64,000 bases of DNA from the NCBI GenBank assembly GCA_020850325.1, contig JADZEW010000024.1, forward strand, positions 62,001-126,000. The letters are read 5' to 3'. The notes beneath the pieces were generated by a model, which was not told the DNA's origin, ran no database searches, and worked only from the letters and a program-made list of their open reading frames with translations. Position 1 is the stretch's first letter. The number at the start of each line of letters is the position of its first letter. The position numbers and the translations under genes are program-made. Shown one piece after another: positions 42,642-50,259 of this stretch. This DNA is from Methanoregulaceae archaeon (GTDB taxonomy: Bacteria; Armatimonadota; Fimbriimonadia; Fimbriimonadales; Fimbriimonadaceae).

Positions 42642-43747
42642 AGCAAGTTCCGCTCCCCGCGGAGTACATCGATCTCGGCACCGACGAGACCCGTGCCCGG
42701 ATTCAAGCGGCTAAAGCGGCCCTCGGTAATCGGGTCGTCATCCTCGGCCACCATTACCAGCGCGACGAGATCATCGAGCACGCCGACTTCCGAGGCGACT
42801 CCTACAAGCTGTGCCTCGATGCCAGCCGCCGTCCGGAGGCGGAGTTCATCGTGTTCTGTGGCGTTCACTTCATGGCGGAAAGCGCCGACATCCTCACCGA
42901 CAAGCGGGTGATTTTGCCCAACATGGCGGCCGGTTGTTCGATGGCCGATATGGCGAACATCTTCCAGGTCCGCGCGGCGTGGAAGGCGATCACCGAAGCT
43001 GATCCGGGCGTGAAGTACATCCCGGTCACCTACATCAACTCGGCGGCGAACCTCAAGGCGTTCGTCGGCCAGTACGGCGGCACGGTGTGTACGTCGACCA
43101 ACGCGCCGGTCGCGGTGCAGTGGGCGCTGGACCAGGGCGAGAAGGTGCTGTTCTTCCCAGACCAGCATCTCGGGCGCAACACGGCGGTCAAGCTGGGCTA
43201 CAACCCCGAGACGGACATGATCGTGTGGGACCCGTTCAAGCCGCTCGGCGGAAACACGGCCGAAGACATCCGCCGCGCGAAGTTCATCCTCTGGAAGGGC
43301 CACTGCTCGGTGCACAAGCGCTTTACGGTCGAGCAGATCGCGGCGGCGCGGGTGTCGCACTCCGGCGTTAAGGTGCTCGTGCATCCGGAGTGTGAGCTCG
43401 AAGTGGTTCAAGCGAGCGACTACAACGGCTCGACGGAGTTCATCATCAAGACCGTCGAGGCGGCTCCCGCGGGGACGACCTGGGCGATCGGTACTGAGAT
43501 CAACTTGGTGAACCGGCTGGCCAGCGAGCATCCCGAGCAGACCATCTTCTGCCTCGACCCGCAAATCTGCCCATGCTCTACGATGTATCGCATCCACCCT
43601 TCGTTTCTGCTGTGGACGCTGGAGCGCCTCGTCGACGGCGAGGTGGTAAACGAGGTCATCGTGCCGGATGACGTGAAGGGGCTGGCGCTGAAGGCGCTGG
43701 ATCAGATGCTCGCGTTGCCTCCGGTGGTCAAGGCGCTCACGGACTAG
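42638..43747 (+). CDS. nadA: quinolinate synthase A
   Basis: A 369-residue 4Fe-4S quinolinate synthase that condenses iminoaspartate with dihydroxyacetone phosphate in de novo NAD synthesis. The cluster cysteines are in NMAAGCSMADM, WKGHCSVHKRF and QICPCSTMYRIHP, as in the longer Bacillus-type NadA. ILGHHYQRDEIIEHADFRGD is the first substrate region. The start is TTG 42638 behind ggagga, overlapping the small-protein stop. nadB and nadC are not in this window. Confidence 0.95.
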   Translation: MKQVPLPAEYIDLGTDETRARIQAAKAALGNRVVILGHHYQRDEIIEHADFRGDSYKLCLDASRRPEAEFIVFCGVHFMAESADILTDKRVILPNMAAGCSMADMANIFQVRAAWKAITEADPGVKYIPVTYINSAANLKAFVGQYGGTVCTSTNAPVAVQWALDQGEKVLFFPDQHLGRNTAVKLGYNPETDMIVWDPFKPLGGNTAEDIRRAKFILWKGHCSVHKRFTVEQIAAARVSHSGVKVLVHPECELEVVQASDYNGSTEFIIKTVEAAPAGTTWAIGTEINLVNRLASEHPEQTIFCLDPQICPCSTMYRIHPSFLLWTLERLVDGEVVNEVIVPDDVKGLALKALDQMLALPPVVKALTD

Positions 43748-43753
43748 CTGTGG

Positions 43754-43812
43754 TTACCCCCGCCTCGCTTGCGGGGAGAGGGTCGGTGAGCTAAGCGAAC
43801 CGGGGTGAGGGG
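43754..43812. repeat. GC-skewed repeat, locus 43.75 kb
   Basis: Contains CGCCTCGCTTGCGGGG, followed by agagggtcggtgagc and an inverted continuation gaaccggggtgagggg. The same core occurs, inverted, at 44877-44909. Confidence 0.55.
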
Positions 43813-43824
43813 AACTGACGCCGC

Positions 43825-43909
43825 CTGAGGGGACAATGCAACCCTCAGCCTCATGGTGAGGTTGAGCTTCTGGAAACACCCTGAGGTCACCGGTTGCGTA
43901 GTCCCTCCG
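43825..43909. repeat. conserved-loop hairpin repeats, locus B (two units)
   Basis: Unit B1 (43825-43848, inverted): read on the minus strand, CTGAGGG, loop TTGCATTGTC, CCCTCAG. Unit B2 (about 43888-43909, +): loop TTGCGTAGTC with a decayed stem. The two are in inverted/direct order with about 40 nt between, as at loci A and C. Confidence 0.7.
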
Positions 43910-43963
43910 CTTCTCTTACGGAGTCGCTGGCAAGGCACAAACCCGCTATGATAGGGCTTACCG

Positions 43964-44440
43964 ATGTCGAACCCGGCGGCAAGACCGAGACCGATTGCGG
44001 GGATGTTGATCGGAACCGTCGTTGCGGTCCTGATTCTGTTGCCGTGTCTGGGGTTGCTTCAACGAGATGACTCTTCGGTCGAGGTGACCGTGGTCATCCA
44101 CTCCAAGTTTCGCGGGACGATCGGCCTGCCTTTTGACCAGGGGATCGCCGCCGAGAAGGTGACGGTTACATTCGACTCGAAGGGTGGCACCAGCGACCGC
44201 CTACCGAGTGGGCGGTGGTACCACATTGTGCGCGTGGTCGATGAACAAGGCCGGGAATACCCCTCCGGTTCTCCCCAACAGCAAGGTGATAAGCTGGGCT
44301 TCTGGTCTTCAGAGACGGGTGTTAGAGACCTGGTCTGGTACTACGTCGGCCCGGCTTCGGATGCGCTCAGATTCGACGCGGCGCTGCCGGACTCGGCGAT
44401 AACCGGATGGCGTCCGCCGAAGGAAAAAGCAATCCCATGA
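43964..44440 (+). CDS. membrane-anchored hypothetical protein
   Basis: A 158-residue protein with one N-terminal membrane helix (GMLIGTVVAVLILLPCLGLL) and an exported domain of beta strands (SVEVTVVIHSKFRGTIGLPF, AEKVTVTFDSKG, WYHIVRVVDEQG). There is no known family. The end overlaps the next gene (ATGA). An 11-nt gap separates a TATGAT hexamer from the ATG. Confidence 0.55.
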   Translation: MSNPAARPRPIAGMLIGTVVAVLILLPCLGLLQRDDSSVEVTVVIHSKFRGTIGLPFDQGIAAEKVTVTFDSKGGTSDRLPSGRWYHIVRVVDEQGREYPSGSPQQQGDKLGFWSSETGVRDLVWYYVGPASDALRFDAALPDSAITGWRPPKEKAIP

Positions 44441-44868
44441 GATACCTACTTGCTCTGCCGGTCACGTTGTTCTGCCTGGTCGGCTGTGGCGATTCCAGCC
44501 AGCCGTCGCTTGAGGGCAAGTGGGCGCTCGATGTGGAGGCCAGCGGAGTACCGAACTTGGGGCAGGATATGAAGACGGTCCCCTACCTTCGATTCGAAGG
44601 ACCATCGAGGGTGTTCTTCACGGTGAACGGTTCGGCCTCTGACGAGATGGCCGCGAACTACGAGCTGAAGGGCAAGTTGATCCGGGTTTTTCCTGAGGAG
44701 TATGTTCGCCCAATCTTCTTTGGGATTGACGGAACGCTCTATAAGGAGGGCATCGCGATCGAATGGGAGCTGCGCAGTAGCCAGATCATCTGGGCTCAAA
44801 GGGGCCGCCCGGGACGCAAGATGGTGTTTAACCGGCTGCCCATGCCTGCTCCCGCGCGACCCAACTGA
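44437..44868 (+). CDS. small lipoprotein
   Basis: A 143-residue lipoprotein. MRYLLALPVTLFCLVGCGDS is a lipoprotein signal with lipobox LVGC. The mature part (SLEGKWALDVEASGVPNLG, FEGPSRVFFTVNG, YEGIAIEWELR-type strands) looks like a small lipocalin- or META-like beta barrel, as in many 'lipoprotein with L-x-G-x-W' proteins. ATG 44437 is chosen by the 4-bp overlap with the upstream gene and the signal peptide; a frame start at 44407 would hide the signal. Confidence 0.7.
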   Translation: MRYLLALPVTLFCLVGCGDSSQPSLEGKWALDVEASGVPNLGQDMKTVPYLRFEGPSRVFFTVNGSASDEMAANYELKGKLIRVFPEEYVRPIFFGIDGTLYKEGIAIEWELRSSQIIWAQRGRPGRKMVFNRLPMPAPARPN

Positions 44869-44876
44869 TCACCGGC

Positions 44877-44909
44877 GACCCCCTCACCCCGCAAGCGAGG
44901 CGAGGGTAC
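44877..44909. repeat. GC-skewed repeat, locus 44.88 kb
   Basis: Inverted copy of the CGCCTCGCTTGCGGGGW core seen at 43754. It lies between the lipoprotein stop and the convergent pseudopilin stop. Confidence 0.55.
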
Positions 44910-44963
44910 GTCGGAATCCTGGGACGAAGCAGCCCCCAGGCTGGTTTTCTTGCTGGTCGACAC

Positions 44964-45740
44964 TCAGTCGCAGAGCGAGTACCATGTGCCCGACCAGGCG
45001 TTAGGGTCGCTTGTCGGCTCGCCGCTCCGGTTCCCCTCGGCATTGATCACCGTATTGTCAAACTGGCCCGCGTTCGTGATGTGTTTTGCGTGGCCATCGA
45101 CGAAGATCATCGCACCGCCCGTCGTTCCCCATTGGCGATAGTAGTTGTAGGGAACATCGCAGTCGTAGCCATAGCGACCGCAATCCGTATCGACCTTCCG
45201 CGAGAAGAACGGGAACATCTCGAGCCTGAGGGCGCGTGTGTTGGCCGGATCAGCGAACATGGTCTCATTCATGTTGCGCGTGTAGGTCCGCAGGGTGTTG
45301 TTTTGCGAGGACTCGCCTTCGACCACGGTGTAAACGCACTCCGTGAAGCGATACGAACTGCCATAGGCCTTCCAATAGGAATCGGCACCGGGAACATCGA
45401 TTCCCGTATAGGGTCCTCCGACGTCAAAGGGACTCTTGAAGATCTCCTTGTTCTTTGAATAGGGAAGTAGCAGGACCTCGGTGCCTTTGTGGCCTGGCTG
45501 GCCAGCGGGGGGAACGCTATTGTATGCGTAGAAGATCGGCATGACGTCGTCGTGATCCGCCAGATACAACTTCACCGTCAGGCCGATCTGACGGGCGTTG
45601 CTAAGGCACACGGTTTTCTTGGCCGCCTCTTTTGCCTGTGCGAACACGGGAAACAGGATGGCCGCCAAGATCGCGATGATCGCGATCACGACGAGCAACT
45701 CGATGAGAGTGAATCCCTGCCGAGAACGATCGTTTGTCAT
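44964..45740 (-). CDS. DUF1559-type pseudopilin downstream of a TPP riboswitch
   Basis: A 258-residue pseudopilin. [20 protein letters not shown] then [20 protein letters not shown] is the processed N-terminus. The C-terminal region has [14 protein letters not shown], where the His of the H-X9-DG motif is replaced by Gly, so the motif is degenerate. The mature domain contains paired cysteines ([17 protein letters not shown]). GGAGG lies 7 nt before ATG 45740. No thiamine gene is adjacent, yet the 5' leader contains a canonical TPP aptamer. Function unknown. Confidence 0.85.
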   Translation of the reverse strand: MTNDRSRQGFTLIELLVVIAIIAILAAILFPVFAQAKEAAKKTVCLSNARQIGLTVKLYLADHDDVMPIFYAYNSVPPAGQPGHKGTEVLLLPYSKNKEIFKSPFDVGGPYTGIDVPGADSYWKAYGSSYRFTECVYTVVEGESSQNNTLRTYTRNMNETMFADPANTRALRLEMFPFFSRKVDTDCGRYGYDCDVPYNYYRQWGTTGGAMIFVDGHAKHITNAGQFDNTVINAEGNRSGEPTSDPNAWSGTWYSLCD

Positions 45741-45802
45741 TTCAGAACCTCCGTTATGCGACGGTCTGCCCTCGCATCAATCGAAGGCAGGTGGGTCCTG
45801 TC

Positions 45803-45893
45803 TCCGCAATCCCTCCGCCGGTACAAGCCGGATCAGGTTCAAGGGGTCTTCCTTTCGGAACTCTCAGCCGCCAAAGCGGCTCCCCCTGCGGGC
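45803..45893 (-). ncRNA. TPP riboswitch aptamer (THI element)
   Basis: Read on the minus strand: a GGGGGAGC 5' strand, GGCTGAGAGTTCCG, ACCCCTTGAACCTGATC and CGGCGGAGGGA in order, with spacing as in the THI-box consensus. P1 can close by CCGCA with TGCGG, and P4 by CCGG with CCGG around a CTTGTA loop. These match all the invariant TPP positions I know. The leader ends about 62 nt before the pseudopilin ATG. No T-tract terminator lies between, so control by translation initiation is likely. Confidence 0.92.
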
Positions 45894-45908
45894 ATCAATC
45901 GCTCTTCT

Positions 45909-45914
45909 ATTCTA
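45909..45914 (-). promoter_or_regulatory. possible -10 box for the riboswitch transcript
   Basis: TAGAAT on the minus strand, about 16 bp before the aptamer. It lies just downstream of the lipoprotein terminator, so the riboswitch transcript would have its own promoter. No good -35 hexamer is seen at 17 bp. Confidence 0.35.
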
Positions 45915-45918
45915 CGAC

Positions 45919-45955
45919 AAAAAAGCCGCGAATCGGCACAAGTGCCGACCGCGGC
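45919..45955 (-). terminator. Rho-independent terminator of the small lipoprotein gene
   Basis: On the minus strand: GCCGCGGTCGGCAC, loop TTG, TGCCGATTCGCGGC, then TTTTTTG. Strong GC stem with T6; it separates the lipoprotein transcript from the riboswitch. Confidence 0.85.
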
Positions 45956-45977
45956 CCATTTTCCCTCTCCGGAAAGC

Positions 45978-46145
45978 TTAGTTGCGCAGGCCCTTGTCGT
46001 TCTCGGCCGCACCTTTCTTACCGGCGGCAGCCGAATCGACGTTGACCGGCTTCGAGGAGTCGACAGCCTCGGTCTTCTCGCCACAACCCGCGAGGAACGG
46101 GACGACAAGTGTTGCGATGAGGGAAAGAGCGATGATTTTCTTCAT
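45978..46145 (-). CDS. 55-residue lipoprotein
   Basis: MKKIIALSLIATLVVPFLAG precedes a Cys (lipobox FLAGC). The mature 35 residues (GEKTEAVDSSKPVNVDSAAA then GKKGAAENDKGLRN) are hydrophilic and probably disordered. ATG 46145 has a GGAGATT-type site. It is followed by an intrinsic terminator and starts 77 bp after the upstream pseudopilin stop. Its function is unknown, but short lipoproteins beside pseudopilin genes are common in this kind of genome. Confidence 0.75.
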   Translation of the reverse strand: MKKIIALSLIATLVVPFLAGCGEKTEAVDSSKPVNVDSAAAGKKGAAENDKGLRN

Positions 46146-46221
46146 GAGTCCACAATCTCCGAGATTGGTGGCTCGCCGGCACGAATGCCGACAAGCCACC
46201 TTTCATTCGCTGGATAGTACC

Positions 46222-47199
46222 TTAGAGGTCCGAGTCGCTCAGCGAGCACTCGCTGTCATCCCAGTTGAAGTCGCTGTCGGGGCGGAAGAAGCCCGGATAG
46301 TAGACTTCGGAACCCTGAGCCTTACCCGGCGAAACGCAGTCGGTCATCCAATAAGGAGCACCGGGAGCGCCCGCGGGGTCGAACTGCGACCACGGGTTGT
46401 CGTTGGTGTTCATCGCAGCGGCTGGGTAAAGCGGCGCGTTCATGGTCTTGAACTTAGCCGACGAGTCAGCAGCTGTGAAGTGGAGACCGCGACCATACAC
46501 CCACGTCGTGAAGTATGCGGTCGGAGTTGCCCAACCCCACCAAACGTAACCGTAAGCACCACCGAGAGAGCCCGGCTGGGGCAACTGGCCCGGCGAGAAG
46601 ATGCAAGGTCCAGGAGTCGGAGCGTCGCACTCGAGCGTGGGGCTCGAACGAGCAACGCCGTCGCGATTCTGCTTGAAGAGACCGGCCCAAACGAGCGGAA
46701 GCTTCGAAGGCTCCGTGACCGCCGTGCCAGACCACTGGTGGAGCATGCCGTTGAACGTCATGCCCATGTTTGCACGTGCTCGAACCGCATTCGCGAAGCT
46801 GACGTTAACCGTCTTCGGAATACCATTCTGAGCGAACATTTCAAGGTTCTTCACGTACGGTTGAATCGAGTTCGCCCAGAACTGGCCGTCCTCTTCCTGT
46901 CGGGTCGCCGTGTTGAACGGAGCGGTGTTGTCCCAGTTCTGCGGAACGCGATGGTAGAAGTCCCATCGCGGCAGGCCGGACACGCCGTCGGTGCCGAAGG
47001 AGAGCGGGAATCGATCGTCGGTATCACCGATGTAGATCTGAATCGCCGTACCCATCTGCTTAAAGTTGCTCAGCGTCGAAGTCTTCTTCGCGGCCTCCTT
47101 AGCCTGGGCAAACACGGGGAAGAGGATCGCCGCCAGAATCGCGATGATCGCGATGACGACGAGCAGTTCAATGAGCGTAAAGGCTCTCTTGCTGTTCAT
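46222..47199 (-). CDS. DUF1559-type pseudopilin
   Basis: A 325-residue pseudopilin; the N-terminus is [20 protein letters not shown], then [19 protein letters not shown]. The C-terminus ([20 protein letters not shown]) lacks a H-X9-DG motif. The central region ([38 protein letters not shown]) is aromatic. ATG 47199 is preceded by ggaggt (10-nt spacing) and a clear promoter at 47242-47270. Probably exported by the type II-like system; adhesive or cell-surface role is a guess. Confidence 0.85.
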   Translation of the reverse strand: MNSKRAFTLIELLVVIAIIAILAAILFPVFAQAKEAAKKTSTLSNFKQMGTAIQIYIGDTDDRFPLSFGTDGVSGLPRWDFYHRVPQNWDNTAPFNTATRQEEDGQFWANSIQPYVKNLEMFAQNGIPKTVNVSFANAVRARANMGMTFNGMLHQWSGTAVTEPSKLPLVWAGLFKQNRDGVARSSPTLECDAPTPGPCIFSPGQLPQPGSLGGAYGYVWWGWATPTAYFTTWVYGRGLHFTAADSSAKFKTMNAPLYPAAAMNTNDNPWSQFDPAGAPGAPYWMTDCVSPGKAQGSEVYYPGFFRPDSDFNWDDSECSLSDSDL

Positions 47200-47241
47200 A
47201 TGAGTTCTTGACCTCCAATCAAGGGATGCAATGCAATTCGC

Positions 47242-47270
47242 ATTATATGTGAAGCCCCGCCAAATTCCAA
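47242..47270 (-). promoter_or_regulatory. predicted sigma-70-type promoter for the 47.2-kb pseudopilin
   Basis: On the minus strand: -35 TTGGAA (47270-47265), 17-nt spacer, -10 TATAAT (47247-47242). The transcript would start near 47235 and have a leader of about 35 nt with ribosome site ggaggt. This is one of the few long-leader promoters here. Confidence 0.7.
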
Positions 47271-47363
47271 GCCCGCGGCTCAAAAAGTCGGGTTCTTTTC
47301 TAAAAGTTCCCGTGAGGGGCCCTTAGACTCACCCGCACGAGCTTCATTTGTTACAATGCGAGT

Positions 47364-47969
47364 GTGCAAACGCCACCACCCTTTTCGCCTCCGGGCTCCC
47401 CTCCGCGCAAGTCCAACACGGCCTTATGGATCGTGCTTATTGTCGTACTGTGCGTAGTGATCCCTTGCGGCGGCCTCGTCGCCCTCGGATTCTTCGGGAT
47501 GAACTGGTTCGGGAAGACCTTGGGGCCGATGGCTCGCTGCGCCATTCTCTTCGAGGGCGTGCGCAACAGCGTCGAGATGTACAGTAAGGACCACAACGGG
47601 GTTCTGCCAAAGGCCGAAACCTGGCAGGACGACGTCAAACCCTACTACGCGAAGTGGCGTGAGGGCGAGGGTAAAGACATGGGACCGTTCACGCCGCCTC
47701 CTGCTGACGGCGAATGGGCTTGCGAGATTGAGGGCCGAAAGACCGGTATGGCGTTCAACTCGAAACTCTCAGGCAAGAAGTGGGAGGAAATCGATCAGCG
47801 CCGAACGACCATCCTCATCTACGAAGTCGAAACGGCGATGAGAAACGCAAGCGGCCCCTACAAGGAGCGTCCCAAGTCGGGCAGCCCGAAGCTGATGGGC
47901 AACCCTCGGGGCTGGATCGAGGTTCCTGTCGAGGGCTCGATGAACGACATCAAGATCGGCGACAATTGA
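47364..47969 (+). CDS. single-pass membrane protein with pilin-like region
   Basis: A 201-residue protein. The first 15 residues are Pro/Ser rich, followed by a membrane helix (TALWIVLIVVLCVVIPCGGL). The exported part has ILFEGVRNSVEMYSKDHNGV and LPKAETWQDDVKPYYAK, similar to the post-helix segment of pseudopilins, but without a prepilin signal. The start is GTG 47364, 4 nt after TACAAT; GTG 47362 is not in frame. No known family; it starts the + strand run 47.4-49.1 kb. Confidence 0.55.
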   Translation: MQTPPPFSPPGSPPRKSNTALWIVLIVVLCVVIPCGGLVALGFFGMNWFGKTLGPMARCAILFEGVRNSVEMYSKDHNGVLPKAETWQDDVKPYYAKWREGEGKDMGPFTPPPADGEWACEIEGRKTGMAFNSKLSGKKWEEIDQRRTTILIYEVETAMRNASGPYKERPKSGSPKLMGNPRGWIEVPVEGSMNDIKIGDN

Positions 47970-48024
47970 ACCCGGCAGTCTGACGAGGACGCTTCAAACT
48001 TCCGATACTTCCTCAAGAGGAACC

Positions 48025-48579
48025 ATGTCGGACGCGCCAAAGGAAGAAGGCAAGAAGAAAAAGGGCAAGTTGCCCGTGCTCATTGTTGTGGTCGCCATTC
48101 TCTTCGGAGGTGGCTTCTTCGGCATGAAGATGAAGGGGGGCGAGAAGAAAGAGCCCGAGATCAAACTTGGCAAGATCGTCGAGTTCGACGAGAAGCTCTT
48201 CAACCTCAGCGACATGCAGACTTACCTGCGCACGACCGTCGCCCTCCATTTGAAAGATGGCTACGACGAGGCCAAGTTCAAAGAGGTCCTCCCCGCGGTT
48301 GAGGACACGATGAACCTCGTCATCCGGGCGAAATCCCCTGCCCAGGTTCAAACGGTTTCTGGCATCCAGAAGCTGAAGAAGGAACTCGCCGAAAGAATCA
48401 ATACCGTTCTCGCCAACTTGGAGAGCGGCTCGGCCGGTCACAAAGACGAGAAGAAGGACACTGCCAAGGATAAGGGCGACGGCTCCCCAGAGTCGAAGAA
48501 GGATGTGCCCGGGAACGACTGGGACTCTCAGTCAGGTCCCGTCCTCAAGGTCTACTTCAAGGCGTTCGCCGTTCAGTAA
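48025..48579 (+). CDS. FliL-family protein
   Basis: A 184-residue membrane protein with a cytoplasmic Lys-rich N-terminus (APKEEGKKKKGKLPVLIVVV, helix AILFGGGFFGM). The exported domain (LFNLSDMQTYLRTTVALHL, FKEVLPAVEDTMNLVIR) is FliL-like, related to stomatin/SPFH folds that surround flagellar stators. A Lys/Asp-rich insert (HKDEKKDTAKDKGDGSPES) splits the end. gagg lies before ATG 48025. No other flagellar gene is nearby. Placement in FliL is by pattern. Confidence 0.75.
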   Translation: MSDAPKEEGKKKKGKLPVLIVVVAILFGGGFFGMKMKGGEKKEPEIKLGKIVEFDEKLFNLSDMQTYLRTTVALHLKDGYDEAKFKEVLPAVEDTMNLVIRAKSPAQVQTVSGIQKLKKELAERINTVLANLESGSAGHKDEKKDTAKDKGDGSPESKKDVPGNDWDSQSGPVLKVYFKAFAVQ

Positions 48580-48616
48580 GGCACTTCCAAACCTGGCCTT
48601 TGCGTAAACTCCTCCG

Positions 48617-49141
48617 ATGTATCATCGGTTTCGCTCGTTGCACCGCTGGTTTGGCGTCCTCGCTGCACTGGCTCTGCTCCTCATCTCCGGGACGGGCTTT
48701 CTGCTTGCCACCAAGAAGTCGGTCGATTGGATTCGCCCTTTAGAGCGCAAAGGCACCCCAGTAGACACTCTTGCCGTGGTCGTCTCCGTCCACGATGCAG
48801 CCGAGGCCGCGTTCGCTTTGGGTCTGCCGATGCTCAAGGACGTCAAGGACATCGACCGCATCGATTATCGGCCGAAGAGCAACGTGTTCAAGGTTGTCAG
48901 CAAGACCGGCTACAAGGAAGTGCAGGTGGATGGCGCAACGGGCAAGGTTTTGAACGTTGCCGACCGCAATGACCAGTTCATCGAGCAGCTTCACGACTTT
49001 AGCTGGTTCCACGATTATGCGCATCAGTACGGCCTACCGGTCGCAGCGCTGGCGCTACTGTTCCTCGCCGGTAGCGGTATCGGAATCTTCTTCGTGCCGA
49101 TCATCCGACGTCGCAAGTTCCAGAAGACCAGAAAGCCATAG
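48617..49141 (+). CDS. PepSY-domain membrane protein
   Basis: A 174-residue membrane protein with two helices (FGVLAALALLLISGTGFLLA near the N-terminus; GLPVAALALLFLAGSGIGIF near the C-terminus). Between them lies a PepSY-like domain (VHDAAEAAFALGLPMLKDV, YKEVQVDGATGKVLNVADR). HDFSWFHDYAH precedes helix 2. Such PepSY-TM proteins resemble parts of iron-uptake-linked or peptidase-inhibitor proteins. ATG 48617 is 6 nt after TAAACT. Confidence 0.75.
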   Translation: MYHRFRSLHRWFGVLAALALLLISGTGFLLATKKSVDWIRPLERKGTPVDTLAVVVSVHDAAEAAFALGLPMLKDVKDIDRIDYRPKSNVFKVVSKTGYKEVQVDGATGKVLNVADRNDQFIEQLHDFSWFHDYAHQYGLPVAALALLFLAGSGIGIFFVPIIRRRKFQKTRKP

Positions 49142-49168
49142 CGTGCGGATGGCGTGCCCTTAACTTCG

Positions 49169-49250
49169 CTGAGGGGACCATGCAACCCTCAGCCTCAGGT
49201 GGGGAGGGGAGGCTGAGATACCCTTAGTCGGCGGTTGCGTTGTCCCGCCG
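49169..49250. repeat. conserved-loop hairpin repeats, locus C (two units)
   Basis: Unit C1 (49169-49192, inverted): read on the minus strand CTGAGGG, loop TTGCATGGTC, CCCTCAG. Unit C2 (49229-49250, +): CGGCGG, loop TTGCGTTGTC, CCGCCG. Spacer 36 nt. It lies between convergent genes (PepSY and BFN). Confidence 0.75.
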
Positions 49251-49268
49251 AATCCTAAGAGCTAGAAG

Positions 49269-49760
49269 CTAGCCATCGACCGCGTCGAGGATGCCATCCG
49301 AGGCGAAGATCGAAGCGTCGTAGCGAATCGCAATCGCCACCGCATCGCTCGGGCGAGCGTCGATCGCGACTTCCTCACCCTTGTGCACAAGAAACACCTT
49401 CGCGTAGTACGTCGAGTTCCAGAGGTCGTCGATAACGACCCTCGTGACCGACCCTTCGAGGCGGTCGATAATCGCCTTCAGCAAGTCATGAGTAAGCGGC
49501 CGGTCGTAACGCTCGTTTGCCAGGGCGCAGCTGATGGAGTGCGCCTCGACCGGACCGATGCTGATCGCCAGGCGGCGCGCTCCGTCGGTCAAGAGCACGT
49601 AGTGCTGGATGTGCCCGTTCTGCTCAACGGCGTACACGCCTTCGACGTTGACTTCGACGGGCTCGCCCAAGTCGGCGGGAATCCGCTCCTCGTCTTCCTC
49701 ACGGGGAAAGAACGCGGGCGGCTCGCTGAAACTGTCGTCTCCGGGGAGTTCCTCGGGCAT
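49269..49760 (-). CDS. bifunctional nuclease family protein (DUF151)
   Basis: A 163-residue BFN/DUF151 protein. After an acidic N-terminal region the domain runs from about 35 (VEVNVEGVYAVEQNGHIQHY) through LAISIGPVEAHSISCALANE, RPLTHDLLKAIIDRL and YYAKVFLVHKGEEVAIDARP to SDAVAIAIRYDASIFAS. Plant homologues have nuclease activity; bacterial function is not established. ATG 49760 is chosen because TAACCT ends 7 nt upstream; GTG 49781 is an alternative. It is convergent with the PepSY gene. Confidence 0.88.
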   Translation of the reverse strand: MPEELPGDDSFSEPPAFFPREEDEERIPADLGEPVEVNVEGVYAVEQNGHIQHYVLLTDGARRLAISIGPVEAHSISCALANERYDRPLTHDLLKAIIDRLEGSVTRVVIDDLWNSTYYAKVFLVHKGEEVAIDARPSDAVAIAIRYDASIFASDGILDAVDG

Positions 49761-49798
49761 CCTTATCAGGTTACCTGTCACCTGCGCTCAAGTGAGCG

Positions 49799-50185
49799 TC
49801 AGGAAGGCTCGCGCACCTGGCCAAAGGTGATATCGTGCTCGTCCAAATCCTGGATGCCGAACTCACGGGTCCCCCAGGGTGTGTCGTACAGGGTGTAGTC
49901 GATCGACACGCCTCGGTCCTGCAACTCTTGGTACAGCCCGTCCACGTCCTCGACCCAGATGTAGACGTTGTTCGTCGATGGAGCCACGCGCCAGTTCGGC
50001 AGGGGCGGCTGGGTACCGTGGGGCGTCTGCGCAAGCATGATCGTGACGCCGTCGCGCGTCGGCATGGCGAAGGTCGGCGGATCGTTGTAGAGCCTTGGAA
50101 CCTCGAATCCGACTCGCTCGCGCCAGTACTCGGCGGACGCCAGAAGATCACGGACGAGGAGGACGGGGGCGGACTTGATCAGCAT
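49799..50185 (-). CDS. VOC-family (glyoxalase-like) protein
   Basis: A 128-residue VOC-fold protein: APVLLVRDLLASAEYWRERV, FGIQDLDEHDITFGQ and YIWVEDVDGLYQELQDRGV. Metal positions H/Q/E are not clear: FAMPTRDGVTIMLAQ holds a Gln and FGIQDLDEHDI contains a Glu, but the first His is missing. Substrate unknown (fosfomycin/bleomycin-like or dioxygenase types share the fold). ATG 50185 follows TAGGAT by 6 nt. Confidence 0.8.
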   Translation of the reverse strand: MLIKSAPVLLVRDLLASAEYWRERVGFEVPRLYNDPPTFAMPTRDGVTIMLAQTPHGTQPPLPNWRVAPSTNNVYIWVEDVDGLYQELQDRGVSIDYTLYDTPWGTREFGIQDLDEHDITFGQVREPS

Positions 50186-50259
50186 TCCGGAATCCTACCG
50201 TACTTGGAAAATGCGCATTGCGGGTGCATTGGGCGCAGGGGATTGCGTAGAGATACTTT

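Larger units (their letters stand above)
43748..43963. other. 216-bp spacer with two repeat families
   Basis: No ORF. It carries the CGCCTCGCTTGCGGGGW repeat (43754-43812), the hairpin pair of locus B (43825-43909), and a TATGAT hexamer 11 nt before the ATG at 43964. Confidence 0.6.

Noticed and set aside
45740-45914. TPP aptamer belonging to a thiamine gene on the plus strand
   Set aside because: All conserved blocks read in order only on the minus strand, so it faces the pseudopilin gene.
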